A stretch of DNA of 64,000 bases from Gnetum montanum (GCA_015680685.1 MNCI01002788.1:52982-116981), one strand, 5' to 3'. Shown: positions 1 through 12,200, numbered from the stretch's first letter. Translations and numbers: made by a program. The notes: generated by a model from the sequence alone, not told the origin.

Positions 1-417
1 AATATTTTAAACAATTTCCTTTAATGCTTTAAGTAATTAAATTATGCTAATTTAAGCTAAATTAAGCTAGATTAAGATAGATTAAATAGTGATTAATTAA
101 GCACATAAGTACGACCACTTTGAGCATACGCTTAATGCTTGGTAATCCTAGTAATGCTTAATGTTTGGTAACTCAGTAGCATTAAACGTGTTCAAGATGT
201 GTAGGGCAAGTGGGAACAAATGCTTATGTTAAAATTAGTTAAATGTTAGTTAGAGTAAATTAGCAATTAATTATATAATTCTTTATTCTTTATTCTTAGG
301 CAACTTAGAACATAAAACATAAAAATGATAAAAATCAAATCATATGCCTCAGTTGCAATTAACCATACCTTTGCATTTCACAAGTGTAATTGGGAAGATA
401 ACAATTGCAATGGTTAG
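1..417 (+). repeat. 5' LTR of gypsy element 2, left part (cut by window edge)
   Basis: This stretch matches the middle and right part of the LTR at 26,721-27,605: base 1 aligns with about 27,091, including the shared words AGTAATTAAATTA and GATTAATTAAGCACATAAG. The first ~370 bases of the LTR lie outside the window. The LTR is interrupted at 417 by gypsy element 1 and resumes at 15,138, where the sequence continues exactly as in the uninterrupted copy at 27,485 (TTAGTTTCACCTCC). Confidence 0.85.
413..417. repeat. Target-site duplication, left copy, gypsy element 1
   Basis: GTTAG lies directly before the TGAT start of the element 1 LTR. The right copy at 15,138-15,142 reads ATTAG, so one base differs. 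The empty site is preserved in the sister LTR near 27,481 (AGTTAGTTTCACC), which supports the insertion point. Confidence 0.75.
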
Positions 418-1274
418 TGATAAATCGTGTTTTTTTCATACACTTCAATATCAGAGTGGTCATGATATTGGGTACATGATATTGTAGCCCAAGATGCGAT
501 ATCATACATTCGATATTGCAGGGTTACTCCCGAGTCTATAAATACAGCCCCTAGGCACACGATTGAGGAAAGGTTGTTTAACAATCAAGTAGCGAAACTC
601 TTGCAGTTTGTCCATTTGAGAGTTATAATATTTTCCAAGTGCCCGCAATAGGAGATCTAAGTGTGATTGAATCTTTATTCAAGCAATGATGTACTTGAAC
701 ACACCATTGTGTTGGAAATAAAGGCGAGCTCTTTGATTCACCTTACAACACTTGAGACTTTCTTTCTTATGCATTTACATATATTGTGATTTCATTCAAT
801 TTACATTAATGTTATTCATTCAGCAATTAATTTTGATTCATTAAGCAACTGATTAAAATACACAAGCACAACCCCTTTGAACATACATGTCACACTTAGT
901 GCTCAGAAATGGTTAGCGTTTGACAACCCAGCAGTGTTTACACAAAGTTCAAGATGTGTCCGGGAAGTGGGAACGGTTACTTGTGTTAGGCTAGATTAGA
1001 TCATAGTTTTCTTAGCACTTAATCACTTTCACTTTCATTCTTGTTCTAAACAAGTAAATTGATAAAACACAAAATAATTAAAATCTTACGTGTCAGTCAC
1101 ACTTAATCATACAATTGCATTCCACAAGTGAGACTGAGAAGACAACGAATGGACAACAAATGCACTGTTTAGCTCTAGTGTACTTGGTAATTAAAATCTA
1201 TGGAATTCGATTGGATCACATGTGAACACTTGTGATTCGTATGGTTGGGCATAGGGGTACCCCACCACTCATCA
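418..1274 (+). repeat. 5' LTR of gypsy element 1
   Basis: The LTR starts TGATAAATC and ends CCACTCATCA, and is 857 bp long. The 3' copy is at 14,246-15,137. It has a TATA box (TATAAATA, 537-544), a conserved R-region block near 625-655, and an AATAAA-type signal near 718. Degenerate GATAT/ATATC words crowd the U3 at 450-520. Confidence 0.9.
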
Positions 1275-1275
1275 T

Positions 1276-1293
1276 TGGTGCCATTAATAAGGA
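1276..1293 (+). promoter_or_regulatory. Primer-binding site of element 1 (decayed, tRNA-Asp type)
   Basis: TGGTGCCATTAATAAGGA follows the 5' LTR by one base. It is a decayed form of the TGGCGC(C/T)GTTGCC site, complementary to the 3' end of plant tRNA-Asp, that is better kept in elements 2 and 3. Confidence 0.6.
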
Positions 1294-1442
1294 CTTTAGT
1301 TCTACGTGCACTATCTAAAACAAGTGAAACTTAGTAACCTTATTGTTCGAACCCTAAGAGTCAAATCTTATGAAAACAAAAATTAGAATTATAATTAAAT
1401 TAAACCTTAACTACACACTACCTATAAGTCCATTAACATAAA

Positions 1443-2598
1443 ATGTCTTCTTCTCATAGGAGCCTATCTCTGCCTAGGGTAGACTAGGTACCTCAGTAAT
1501 ACCGGGTGGTATATGCTCATCCTGATGAGTATGTACAGACTTCACTGTTATCTTGCATCAAGATGAACTACTATGGTGGCATGACAGGGAAGGCAACATT
1601 ATGTTGTCACTTGATCGATCTGTTGCAGCAATGCTCCACCTAATGCTCACATGACACGAGCTTTAACATCTTAATGGAGAATACGAGATGCGATATCTCG
1701 ATTCAAGGGATTATCATCCCACTGAAGCATAAAGGTTAAGGGATTGTCAATTGAAGCACCAACGTGAGCTTGTGATGGGCAAGGGGTCAAACACTTTTCC
1801 ACCTTTGCTTGGCCCATTGGATGGAGGCAACCATTTCTTTAGTGATTCTCCTCTCTTTGACTTTGTTCAGGGAGTCCTCAACTAGAATGTGCAATCCACC
1901 ATTCATAATCCAAGTTCTAGTCAGAATGGATCCAATGACAAAAATGGATCTGGTGGGGCAAGTCATGATAAGGGGGAAAAAGGAGGTCATGATTGTGATT
2001 GTGGTCACAAGGATCAAAGAAAGGGTGATAGGAGTCAGTGCGAAGCAAGTTCTCCCTCCTCTTTCCCTTCATCATCTACTTCTTCTTCATCTGGCTCAGA
2101 TCGTGGCCATAAAAGGAATAACCATGATGGAGGTGATCGACAAGACTATAACAACAAAAGAGACCATCAGGACAGTCATGACCAAAGGCATGGACAATCC
2201 ATATAGATCCATCATCAAGAAAGAAGGGCTAGTAGAGAACATCGTAGGCACCATCACCATGGCCTTGATGAACCTTTACTTGCCACTCCAAGCATCTTGA
2301 ACATTGCAGAGGCTATGAGGATTCCAACAAGGCACATGAAAGATAGTAGAATAAAGAGGCTAAACATGAACAACATCCCTCAATTTGAGGGAGGATATGA
2401 TACTAATCCACAAAATCATCTCTAAGCCTTCCAAGATGCATGTGCCTTGTAGAATATTGAGAACAACTAGTAGAAGTTGAAATTATTTCCAAGAACACTC
2501 ATAAAGAAAGCAGAAAGTTGATACCAATACTTGGAGCTAGAATCAATCAGGTGGTGGAGTACAATGTTGGAATTTTTTAATGATAAATATCAAATGTA
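1443..2598 (+). pseudogene. gag of gypsy element 1, N-terminal part
   Basis: The ATG at 1,443 matches the gag starts of element 2 (15,422) and element 3 (58,717), and all begin M-(S/P)-(S/F)-S-H. The N-terminal region is shared with those copies. A His/Gly/Ser-rich linker follows (about 1,889-2,206), then the retrotransposon gag core with LFPRTLIKKAESWYQ near 2,480-2,525. Reading is broken by an early stop and frame changes. The core is cut at 2,603, after the FNDKYQ words, by the copia insertion, and resumes at 7,148. Confidence 0.85.
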
Positions 2599-2603
2599 CT
2601 CCC
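2599..2603. repeat. Target-site duplication of copia 1 (left)
   Basis: CTCCC directly precedes the copia LTR and is repeated exactly at 7,143-7,147. Confidence 0.9.
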
Positions 2604-2967
2604 TGAGAAATCTAAATCTAAAGGGCCCTGGATCTACTATCTATGCTAAACAAAAATTAAAGAACTTTGTTAGAACAAAAAACACACTTACAATCTGTTA
2701 ATCCAAAATCTATATATTTATAAATATGTGCTGCTACAATTATATAGACTTGGATCCTTCCAAAAATGGATTTGAAGAGATAAGCATGAGTCTCTAAAAT
2801 CATGGGAATGATCCTTATCATCTTATTTATGGATGAGATAAGCATGGGTATGGATAAGCATGGATATGGATAAGCATGGACAACTAGGATCTCATCTTAT
2901 TTAGAATAAATAAAAGGATAAGATCAATCTCCTAATAACATGGAACATCTACACATCATCTTCCACA
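2604..2967 (-). repeat. 3' LTR of copia 1
   Basis: On the plus strand it reads TGAGAAATC...CTTCCACA. It is 364 bp, the same length as the copy at 6,779-7,142. It contains a short internal repeat of (A)TGGATAAGCATGG near 2,845-2,880. Confidence 0.92.
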
Positions 2968-2978
2968 AACCCCCCCAT
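2968..2978 (-). promoter_or_regulatory. Polypurine tract of copia 1
   Basis: The minus strand reads ATGGGGGGGTT immediately before the 3' LTR, the usual place for plus-strand priming. Confidence 0.8.
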
Positions 2979-3059
2979 GATGGTAAGGGGTTCCACTCCA
3001 AGGAGGTCTCTGAAGGATGTAAACTTCTCACGGCTCAGAATCTTGGTAAAAATATCCGC

Positions 3060-4300
3060 TAATTATGCTTCAATTGCACAATGTTCCATGTTGAGGATGT
3101 TGTCTTGGATCAGGCTTCTGAGATGGTGATGCTTGATATCAATTTGCTTAGTATGCCCATGCTGAAGTGGATTGTGAGCCATTGTAATAGCACTTGTGCT
3201 GTCACAGTATAAGCAAATGGGAGGATCAAGTGTAAATCCCATTTCAGTGAAAATAGAGTGAATCCACATGGCTTGAGAAGTAGCACTTGATGCAACTATG
3301 TATTCTGCTTTAGCTGTTGAGAGTGCAACTGAAGACTACTTCTTTGATCCCCAAGAGATAAGCGATGGACCAAAGAAGAGACAGAAACCAAAAGTTGACT
3401 TTCGGTCGTCAAGGTTGCCTCCCTAATCTGCATCAGTGTATCCCCATACCTTGAAGTTTGTATGTCGACGAAATGTGATCCCAAAATTTGTTGTAGTTCT
3501 CAACTAACGTAGAACTCATCTTGTAGCTTTTCAATGTGAATCTTGCATGAACCGAGAAAGGTAATTGATAGCATATTGAATATCTGGATGAGTATTGAAG
3601 AGATACAATAAACCACCAACTAGGGATCTATATAGTGACAAATTGACTGAACGAGATTTATCATTCTTGGTAAGTTTTATACCAAGGGAGAGTGGTGTGT
3701 CTGAGGGATTACTATTAATCATACCAAATTTCTCAAGGATTGAGAAAATTTCATTTGGCATATGGAAATGGATTTTGTTCTTTGGATTACTTGAAAATCC
3801 AAAAAATATGACATTTTCCCTAGATTAGTCATTTCAAACTCATTTTTCATAGCATTAAGAAAATCATTTCCTAATGCAGTTGTAGATGAAAATAAATTAA
3901 ATCATCTACATACAGACAGACAAAAATAAATTCATCTTTAGATACCTTTTTCTAAATTGTATTTTGGGATTGAAGATGGATGAACCCCTCTTGGATGAAA
4001 AATGAATGAATATATGCATACCCTGCACATGGAGCTTGCTTGAGCCTGTACAAAGCTTTATGAAGCTTGTACACATGATCTTGTTTTCCTTCATCAATGA
4101 AACCTAGGGGTTGTTCCACATAGACTTCTTCATTTAGAACACCATTGAGGAATGCAGATGCCACATCCAATTGATATACCACATAGCCAGCTTGTGCAGT
4201 AATAGCTAGAAAAATTTTCATAGATTCCATTCGTAAAACGGGACCAAAGTTGTCATCAAAGTCTCTGGGAGTTGCACAGTTCCTGTGGTGTCCACGATTC
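3060..4300 (-). pseudogene. copia 1 reverse transcriptase and RNase H
   Basis: On the minus strand, 4,230 down to 3,952 encodes the RT core with QLDVASAFLNG and the EVYVEQPLGF and LYRLKQAP words. The YVDD catalytic motif is intact at 3,901-3,912. The RT C-terminus (SLYRSLVGGLLYL) lies at about 3,531-3,761. RNase H covers 3,500-3,063, including YCDSTSAI and the HTKQIDIKHHHL block. Frameshifts and stops separate these segments. The family is Ty1/copia by domain order and RNase H signature; the clade was not resolved. Confidence 0.88.
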
Positions 4301-4368
4301 TAGGAAGGATGTCCCCATTTTGCAGTAGAGTCCCAAGACATGTGCCAGCCTGGCGTCATTGGAGTGGG

Positions 4369-5805
4369 TTAGGCGTTGGAAAGAGAATAGCCTGGAGGGT
4401 GCTCAAAAAACATGCCAATGCTAGGGCTTGCACAAAACATTTTTGTTGCTGGAAAAAACAAATTGTGATCAATGCAATCCTGTTCCAGAAAATTGATGTC
4501 ATGGGAATCAATGACCTTATGATTGTTTTTATCATAGCACCTATAAGCTTTAGATGTCGGAGAATATCCAATGAAAATACAAAGCATAGCTTTGCCATCT
4601 AAATTTTGTCTATTTTGGGCAGGGATGCGCACATAGCAAGGTGAAACAAAGATCTTTAAATGTGAAATATTAAGTGTATAACCATGCCAGAATTCATAGG
4701 GTGTTTTATTGTGAATTGATCTGGAAGGCACTCTATTTAAAAGATAAATTGATGTTGCACAAGCTTCTACCCAAAATGTATTCGCCAAGTTTGACAGTTG
4801 CAGTAAACACCTGGCCATTTCAACCATGGTTCTATTTTTCCTTTCAGCTCCTCCATTTTCTTAGGGTGTATAGGATGTGGTAGTTTGATGAAAAATTCCA
4901 TTCTTCTTGCAAAATTTCTCAAATTCTTAGGACAAAAATTCACCACCACAATATATTTGGATTTGCTTGATTGTATTTCCACTTTGATTTTCTACTACCA
5001 CCTTGAATTCTCTAAATAATCCCAATGTTCGATATTTTAATTTCATAAAATAACCCCAAGCAAATTTGAGAAAATCATCCATGATGATTAACATATAATG
5101 GTTTTTGCCTAGGCTCAATGCTTGCATGGGATTGCATAAATCCATATGAACTAGATCTAATTTTTCTTGAGATCTATGTTCTATCCTAGGAAATAGTAAT
5201 CTTGTGATTCTTCCTAGTTGACATATGTCACAATCATGACTATTAGGCAAAGAAAATTTTGGCATACCTTTGACGAGTCCTTCTTTCTACATGCAATCCA
5301 TTGAGCCAAAGTTGACATGTCCAAATCGAGCATGCCACAACCATGCAACATCATTAGTGACAGTGAGGCGTTGAACATCCTTTTCTATCTGCAACTTATA
5401 CATTTGATTTTTGCTAATAGGGATAATGGCAATACCCTTATCATCATCAGCCTTAGAGATTTTACAAACATTCTTTTCAAATGCAACATGATACCCATTG
5501 CGACATAATTGTCCCACACTTAATAAATTCTTTGAAAGATCTGGAACAAAGTAGATCTGGGAAATAACATAGTTGTTACCTTGCGTGGTTGTGAAGCCAA
5601 GTGATCCAATCCTAGCAATGGTTAACTTCTTCCCATTACCTATGGTGACCTTTCCATCATATGTTTCCAAACTCGAGAAGATTTTCTTGTTCCCAGTCAT
5701 GTGATTGCTGCACCCACTATCAACATACCACATGTTGTTGTCACTAGCATTTAATGCCTTTGCAGAGATCAGGAGGTGATCTTCCTCCTCTTCAGTATAA
5801 AACAA
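4369..5805 (-). pseudogene. copia 1 protease, pre-integrase and integrase
   Basis: On the minus strand, 5,805-5,287 encodes a copia protease with the VDSGCSNHMTG active-site segment, then the pre-integrase domain with LWHARFGHVNF. The segment 5,265-4,927 continues the zinc-binding half (CDICQLG) into the integrase core (LDLVHMDLC, MDDF). The segment 4,827-4,369 is the integrase C-terminal half, with the WVEACATSIYLLNRVPS and YEFWHG words typical of copia. Stops and frame changes interrupt it. Confidence 0.88.
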
Positions 5806-5846
5806 TTGCTCACCTTTTTGGTGATTCTTGTGGTGATCTTCATCTT

Positions 5847-6720
5847 CTACAATTTTTGCTTTGCCTTTCTTTTCATGCTTCTTCCTAGACCAACATTCAT
5901 GAATATTGTGGGTGTTGGTACCACAAAAATCACAATCCTTACCTTCATTTCATTGATTTGATCTTCCATGACCATGACCTCTAGATCTGCTGCGACCCTG
6001 TCCATGTCCTCTAAATGAGGATCCACTTGAGGATCTTTGATTTTGATTTTTATTGAATGATCTCTAGAATTGTGCTCAAAATGCATTTGCTGTTGAATCC
6101 TCATGATCAGCAATTCTTTGCTCATATGTTTTCAAGCTTCCTACGAGCTCAACCATGGTCATCTTATCGAGATCTCTTTCTTCTTCAATAGCCATGACGA
6201 TGGGATCATATCGTTGGGTCACACTTTGAAGGATCTTTTCAACAACACGCCTTTCCTCAAGCGTTTCTCCACAAGATTCAAGCCCATTTCAAACTTGTTG
6301 AAATCGGCTAATGTATTGATCAATGTTCTCTGAATCTAGCATGTGCAAAGATTCAAAATCTTTCCTTAAAGCTTGTAACTTGACAACACAAACTTTTAAT
6401 GATCCCTTGTATGCAATCTCCAATGCATCCCATGCAGCTTTGCTTGTTGGATGCATGACGATTTTGGGAAAGATTGTCAGATCTAACCCAAATTGAATGA
6501 TGAATAATGCTTTTGCATCTTTCTCACGAAGCTTCTTGACTTCATTCTTTTCATCTTCTGTCAAGGCTTGAAATGTTGCTTGATTAGCATCTTAAAATCC
6601 ACCTTCAACAATATCCCATAGATCTTGTGAGATCATAAATGTCTTCATCTTGATTGCCCAATATTCATAATTTTCTCCATTGAATATAGGAATTTGGAGA
6701 GACACAGATCCATTATTTTG
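5847..6720 (-). pseudogene. copia 1 gag
   Basis: The minus strand carries a UBN2-type copia gag: AWDALEIAYKG is at about 6,430 and the conserved ENIDQYISRFQ at about 6,300. A degraded zinc-knuckle region follows near 5,890-5,950. The start lies near 6,720, just inside the primer-binding site. It is broken by stops. Confidence 0.8.
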
Positions 6721-6762
6721 GGCCATTCTGGAGAGATCTGTTGTTAAGAATCTGAGCTAACC

Positions 6763-6776
6763 GAGCTTCGATACCA
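6763..6776 (-). promoter_or_regulatory. Primer-binding site of copia 1 (initiator Met-tRNA type)
   Basis: The minus strand reads TGGTATCGAAGCTC two bases inside the 5' LTR, a variant of TGGTATCAGAGC, which is complementary to the 3' end of plant initiator tRNA-Met. Confidence 0.85.
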
Positions 6777-6778
6777 AA

Positions 6779-7142
6779 TGAGAAATCTGAATCTAAAGGG
6801 CCTTGGATCTACTATCTATGCTAAACAGAAATTAAAGAACTTTGTTAGAACAAAAAACACACATATAATCTATTAATCCAAAATCTATATATTTATGAAT
6901 ATGTGCTACTACAATTATATAGACTTGAATCCTTTTAAGAATGGATTTGAAGAGATAAGCATGAGTCTCTAAAATCATGGGAATGATCCTTATCATCTTA
7001 TTTATGGATGAGATAATCATGGGTATGGATAAGCATGGATATGGATAAGCATGGACAACTAGGATCTCATCTTATTTAAAATAAATAAAAGGATGAGATC
7101 AATCTCCTAATAATGTGGACTCTACTACATAGATCTTCCACA
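6779..7142 (-). repeat. 5' LTR of copia 1
   Basis: It is 364 bp, TGAGAAATC...CTTCCACA on the plus strand, followed by the right CTCCC duplication at 7,143-7,147. See the copy at 2,604-2,967. Confidence 0.92.
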
Positions 7143-7147
7143 CTCCC

Positions 7148-8470
7148 AAGTGTCTAATCTAAGAAAGTAGATTCAAGGGTGGAAATAAGGAAACCATGAG
7201 TCCTTGGATGCCACTATTGGCTGATACTATTCTCTACTACATAGGTGTCCCAGCCATGGATACTCTCAGCTTGATCAACTTTGCCATATCATAGATGGGT
7301 TACAATCTGAAACCAGGAAAACCCTTGGCGTCTATACCCAAGGGAGATTGATAGAGTTAAGCATCCATCGGATCCAAAAATTGATTGATCAGGTAGCCAA
7401 GGAGGAGGAAGAATTGAGAAAATGAGAAAGTGTAGAGGAATACAACAAGGACCCTTCTATCTGCAAAAGGGGGGTTCAATTTTTTGACAATGAGGATGAA
7501 TTAACTAAAGATGAGGTGGATAATCATAAAACCTTACCACTTTAGAAATTGCAATTTGAAATCACAACTATGGTTGACCAATTATGGGACTCCATGGATA
7601 ATAAGTTTCAGGCTATCTTAAAAATTGTTGAAGAGTCCAAGGAACAAAGTGGTTAGCGTGAGTGCCGAAGATGTAAGGAAGCTGAACATGCTATATCCAA
7701 GGGTAAGGGTAAAATGGCTACGATAGAGGTGGTTGCAAATAATGACTTAGATGATGATGGCAGGTGTAACGTCTGTCAGTATGAACATCTTAAGGGATGT
7801 TACCCAATTGTATCACACTTGTAGGAATATGGGGTGTAAGCCTTACATCCACGACTTGCACAAAGGCAAACACCCAAAATATTGCCTTATCCACAAGGCA
7901 ATCCTTGATAGTTCCACCAACCATAGCAATACTATTCAAGTGGAACTCCACTGCAACCTTACGAATTATACCAGTAGTGGCAGCAACCACAATTGTGGGC
8001 GATGCCACCTCCAAGACAATGGTACCCTTATTAGCAACCAGATCCCTATGGGTACTATGTTCAACAACCTTCATCTCCATAAGACTCCTCTAGTCATGTT
8101 GCTGCTTACCAACCTCACCACGACCCTCATGAAGTCTACCAATCACCATATCCAAGGAGGGATGCCACCTACTCTCCTCATGCACCTCTTGTTCCTATAC
8201 CTACTCCTCCATCTCCTCCACAGCTACCACCTGCTCCATCCATGCAGGGTGAACTACCTATCCAACCACAGCAAAGAAATGCTACAAGGGCTGTTAATCT
8301 GCAATTGGTTAACCTACCAAGCAAGTTGGAACCACAAACAAAGAAAAGATCCTTCTTTCAACCTTGCAGTCCACCAAAGCCCTTAGATACATCGATGGTT
8401 GGTAACCATGTTCCTCCACCTTCCTCTGTTTCATCTTTATCTAAGTCCCTTTCAAACCAAAATCCTTCTT
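7148..8470 (+). pseudogene. gag of gypsy element 1, C-terminal part
   Basis: This continues the gag core after the copia insertion; element 3 carries the uninterrupted version at about 59,470-60,830. It includes the end of the core (GLRSETRRTLGVYAQG-type words near 7,290-7,350), the Cys motif CNVCQYEHLKGC near 7,766, and a Pro/Tyr/Gln-rich tail ending at the stop near 8,472. Several in-frame stops and one or more frameshifts are present. Confidence 0.8.
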
Positions 8471-8539
8471 GAATTTATACTGTAATGTTAACCCATGCTA
8501 TATCTTATTGGATTTGACCTGATAACCTACCTAGAAAGT

Positions 8540-9414
8540 TAGTTGATCCCAGGGGTCCCCTAGTATATTTTCAAATTGTTGGGAATGAGCCTTGTAAAGC
8601 TCTTCTTGACTCTGGTTCTAGTGTTAATCTGATCTCGTATAAGATGTACACAATGTGGAACCTTCCTCCTTTGCAGAAGAGTAACATCTTACTGGAACTA
8701 GTGGACTAGTCCATCACTATTCCATTGGGACTAGTAGAGGACATCGTAACCACCGTTTGTGGGTGGTCGTATCCCACTAACTTCCTAGTAATCAAGGTAG
8801 AGAACTATAAAAGGGACTTCCCAATTATTATGGAAAGGGTGTGGTTAAGCACAGTTGATGCCAAAATAGGCATTAGAGATATTTCCTTGGAGATATCTAA
8901 AGAAAATGAATTTGGAAAGATAGAGAAGAAGAGGGTTCCATATACCGCGTACAATGATTCAGGGTGCCATTGTGTGTAGAAGTTATGGTCAGTGAAGCAA
9001 ACATCTATCTCTACATGCAAGCAATGTGCACCAAAAGCTAAAATCCAAAGATGTTTGTACACAACAGCCACAAAACAAGAAGGCACCCAATGGTTGATAG
9101 CTAATTCTAGTAGCGGTACCTTATGCATGGAACCTATTGAGGGTTTAATGTATGAATATATTGCAAGTATGAATGAACTCAAGCAAGTTCATCACCAGCT
9201 CTCCAAAGGAGAAAATGATAATGTCAATTGGGGAGAGTTGGAGATTCTCGACAATTTTAAACTAAAGCCCCTTGAATTGAAGACACTATCGGTTGGAATG
9301 GAGTATGTGTTATTGAAAAATGGAAGGGCAGTTATGATTAATGCCAAGCTTGCTACAGAAGAAAAGAAAATGTTGATGAAGGTTGTGGAAAAATGGTCAG
9401 AAGCCTTTGCCTAA
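8540..9414 (+). pseudogene. Protease region of gypsy element 1
   Basis: A retropepsin-like domain is visible. The active-site segment ALLDSGSSVNLI is at about 8,598-8,633 and keeps the Asp-Ser-Gly triad. The flap/C-terminal portion (GWSYPTNFLVIKVEN, then FPIIMERVWLSTVDAKIGI) is at 8,764-8,870. The stretch to 9,414 links protease to RT and ends VVEKWSEAFA. One stop separates the two halves near 8,710. The homologues at 17,940-18,780 and 60,900-61,770 support the reading. Confidence 0.8.
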
Positions 9415-9499
9415 TCATATTCCAAGCTCACTAGTATAGATCCAAGAATATGCTAGCACCAGATATACACTAACCTCACCATAAGCCAAAATGACAGCT

Positions 9500-10740
9500 G
9501 CAATGACATTTGAGTCCCAAATTAAAGCAAATTGTCAAAGAGGAGATTGAACAACTCCTCAAGGTGGGATTCATCTGCCCTATCGCAGATAGTAAGTGGG
9601 TCAGTCCACTTGTGATTGTACCTAAGAAAGGAGGCAAATGGCGAGTGTGCATCAACTTCCCGTTGCTCAACATGGCAACTTTCAAAGATCATTTTTCGTT
9701 GCCTTTTGTTGACCAAGTGCTAGACACCATTTCTAAGCATAGCTATTATAGCGTTTTGGATGGTGGCTATACCCAAATTTAGATTGCACCAAAGGACCAA
9801 GCGAAGACAACTTTCATAAGTCCTTGGGAGACTTTTGCTTACCGTCAAATGCCATTTGGTCTATGTAATGCCCTAGCCATATTTCAATGATTGATCCTTA
9901 GCATTTTTCAACAACAAATCGGTAGTGGGGTAGAAGTCTTGATGAATGACTTTTCTACCTACGAAACTACGTTCAAGCAAGTCCTAGACTATCTTGAGCA
10001 AGTGTTGAGGAGATGTGTCAAAACAAACCTCCGACTCAATTAGCAAAAGAGCCATCTTATGGTCCAGGAAGGCATAGTCTTGGGCACTGTATTTCAAAGT
10101 AAGAATTGAGGTAGACCCTAAGAAAATAAGGGTCATCAAAGGAATAACCCATCAACCTGAAATAGTTAAAGAAGTGTGGTCATTCCTTGGTCATATTGGC
10201 TACTACCAGTGCTTCATTGAGAATTTCTCCAAAATTGTCAAGCTGTTGGTGGAATTGACAAAGAAGGATGTATCATTTATTTGGACCTCTACATGTGAAA
10301 TAGCATTTCAGGGATTGAAGCAAAAGCTTGTTGAAACCCCAATTCTACAAGCACCTGATTGGTCTCGGTCATTTCATGTAATGACTGATGCATCAAATTA
10401 TGCTTTTGGGGTAGTGCTTACACAAATGGATAATCAAAAATGTCCATATTACATTCACTGTGCAAGCCAAAGTATTGTAGCTGCACAATTGAATTACACC
10501 ATCATAGAAAAGGAATTGATAGTAGTGGTGTTCACATTAGAGAAGTTCATGCACTATGTGCTTGGCTATAAAGTGTTTATGCACATAGATCATTGCGCCA
10601 TCCGATTTCTAATGAATAAACCAATAGTGAGCCCCTGTGTGATACGGTGGCTCATGATTTTGCAAAAGTTCAATCTCACGATGGTAGATTAAAAAGGTGT
10701 GGAGAATGTGGTCACTGACCACCTATCAGGACTAAGATGG
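9500..10740 (+). pseudogene. Reverse transcriptase and RNase H of gypsy element 1
   Basis: The RT begins KLKQIVKEEIEQLL (9,519) and continues through WVSPLVIVPKKGGKWRVCI and DHFSLPFVDQVLD. At 9,780-9,782 a TAG stop stands where element 2 has CAG (19,164-19,166). The catalytic FMDD is LMND at 9,939-9,950. RNase H spans about 10,340-10,690 with MTDASNYAFG, EKEL and DH. The end matches the VxDHLS connection typical of Athila/Tat elements. No function remains. Confidence 0.88.
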
Positions 10741-11019
10741 GATGACAAGGAGAAAGAGAGCCCCTTATCAGATTAGTTCCTTGACAGATCTCTCCTTGTA
10801 GGGGCTATTAATGCACAAATTCCTAATAAACCAGAATGCTATGACACCATCCTCACTTATCTACTCAAGCAAGAACTACTGCAAGGGTTGGACACCAAAA
10901 AGAAACAATTATTTCTTCACTAGGTCAAGTACTTCATGGAAATTAATGGGAACCTTTACAAAGTCTATCCCAATGGCCTGGTATGTTGGTGTGTCTCTAA
11001 TATAGATCAACTATGCATT

Positions 11020-12184
11020 CTCTAGGATGCTCATGAAGGTCCTTGTGGAGGCCATTATGTTGGGAGATGCAGGGCCATAAAAATCCTCATGGCAGGATAT
11101 TACTAGTCAATAATCTTCAAGGATGCACACCAATTCAACCATGCTTGTGATCATTTTCAAATGGATGGTGAAATGACAACTCAAATGGAGGGGCCACATC
11201 AATGAATTCAACCTCTTGAGCCATTCGATATTTGGGGCATTGACTTTATGGGTCCCATCACACCTATATCAAATGGAAAGGCATATATCATAGTTACAGT
11301 TGACTATTGCACCAAGTGGGTATAAGCAGTAGCTATCACAAATTGTACATTCACCACTACTACTTGATTTGTACAACAAAATATCATAAATAGGTTTGGT
11401 GTGCCTCATGTGTTCATTTCTAATAATGGAACTTATTTTATAGGTGCCACTTTCTAGAAACTTATGCAACACTTGGGGGTTAAGCACAAACTCACAACAC
11501 CATATCACCCCCAAGCCAATGGTCAAGTTAAGTTCACTAATCAAGAGATTATGAAAATTCTAACATGCACCATTAGCAAATACCAAAGGTATTGGAGTAC
11601 CAAATTAAATGATTCCCTTTGGGCTTATCACTCCACATGAAAGCTTCCCATAGGTTATTCTCCCTATGAGATCATGTATGGAAAACTACCAACATTGCCC
11701 ATCCAGTTCGACCTCTGTACACTCTCTATAGCCTATGACCTTGACTAAATCTAAGTCTAGCACAGAAAGAACAATTAATGAACCTCAACTTGCTAGATGA
11801 AAATCAGTTAATGGCCCTGTCATCTAATGAAATGCATAAGGCATTCAACAAGAAATGCCTTGACCTCAAAATAAGAAAGTCAAGTTTCAACCAGGCGACA
11901 AGGTCCTCTATTATAATCCTGCACATGTACCCCAACAAACCAAATTCCAAATGTTGTGGAAAGGACCTTACATTATTAATGAGACTTTTCCATTTGGGGC
12001 CATGATTATTTATAAACCTAACAGCCCAAACAAGAAACAATTAGTCAACATCCAACAAGTGAAACCTTTCCATGAGCCCAAGCCAACCAACTCAACAAAC
12101 ACCTCACCAGATGGACAACCATGCTTAATGTTTCAAATCTCTCCCTTCCAACATAGTCATGGGGGAGATGGCCATCCATACTAA
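11020..12184 (+). pseudogene. Integrase of gypsy element 1
   Basis: The zinc-binding part (HEGPCGGHYVGRC) starts near 11,031, and the core starts at [10 protein letters not shown] (11,236). The second catalytic Asp is replaced (SNNGTYF where D is expected, near 11,424). The glutamate segment reads QVKFTNQEI, so Glu is probably Lys. The C-terminal strand-rich domain (MLWKGPYIINE, 11,951) runs to a stop at 12,184. There is no chromodomain. Element 2 keeps the same layout at 20,400-21,526. Confidence 0.85.
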
Positions 12185-12200
12185 TACTTTATTTAGCTCT

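Larger units (their letters stand above)
2604..7142 (-). mobile_element. Ty1/copia element 1, full length, in gag of gypsy element 1
   Basis: The element is 4,539 bp with two 364-bp LTRs and a perfect CTCCC duplication. On the minus strand the order is LTR, Met-tRNA-type primer site, gag, protease, integrase, RT, RNase H, polypurine tract, LTR, as in Ty1/copia. By eye the LTRs differ at roughly 16-20 positions, plus a small indel zone near the right end, so the insertion is old but younger than its gypsy host. Each domain is recognisable but the reading frame is broken several times. Confidence 0.93.

Noticed and set aside
1809-2300. 163-codon plus-strand frame
   Set aside because: It is an off-frame shadow of the gypsy gag; the frame through 1,889-2,206 carries the recognisable gag sequence.
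4285-4602. 105-codon plus-strand frame inside copia 1
   Set aside because: Antisense to the integrase/RT junction of the copia; no independent evidence.
7751-8386. 211-codon plus-strand frame rich in His/Thr/Leu
   Set aside because: Off-frame reading of the Pro/Tyr/Gln-rich gag tail of element 1; the homologous tails in elements 2 and 3 support the other frame.
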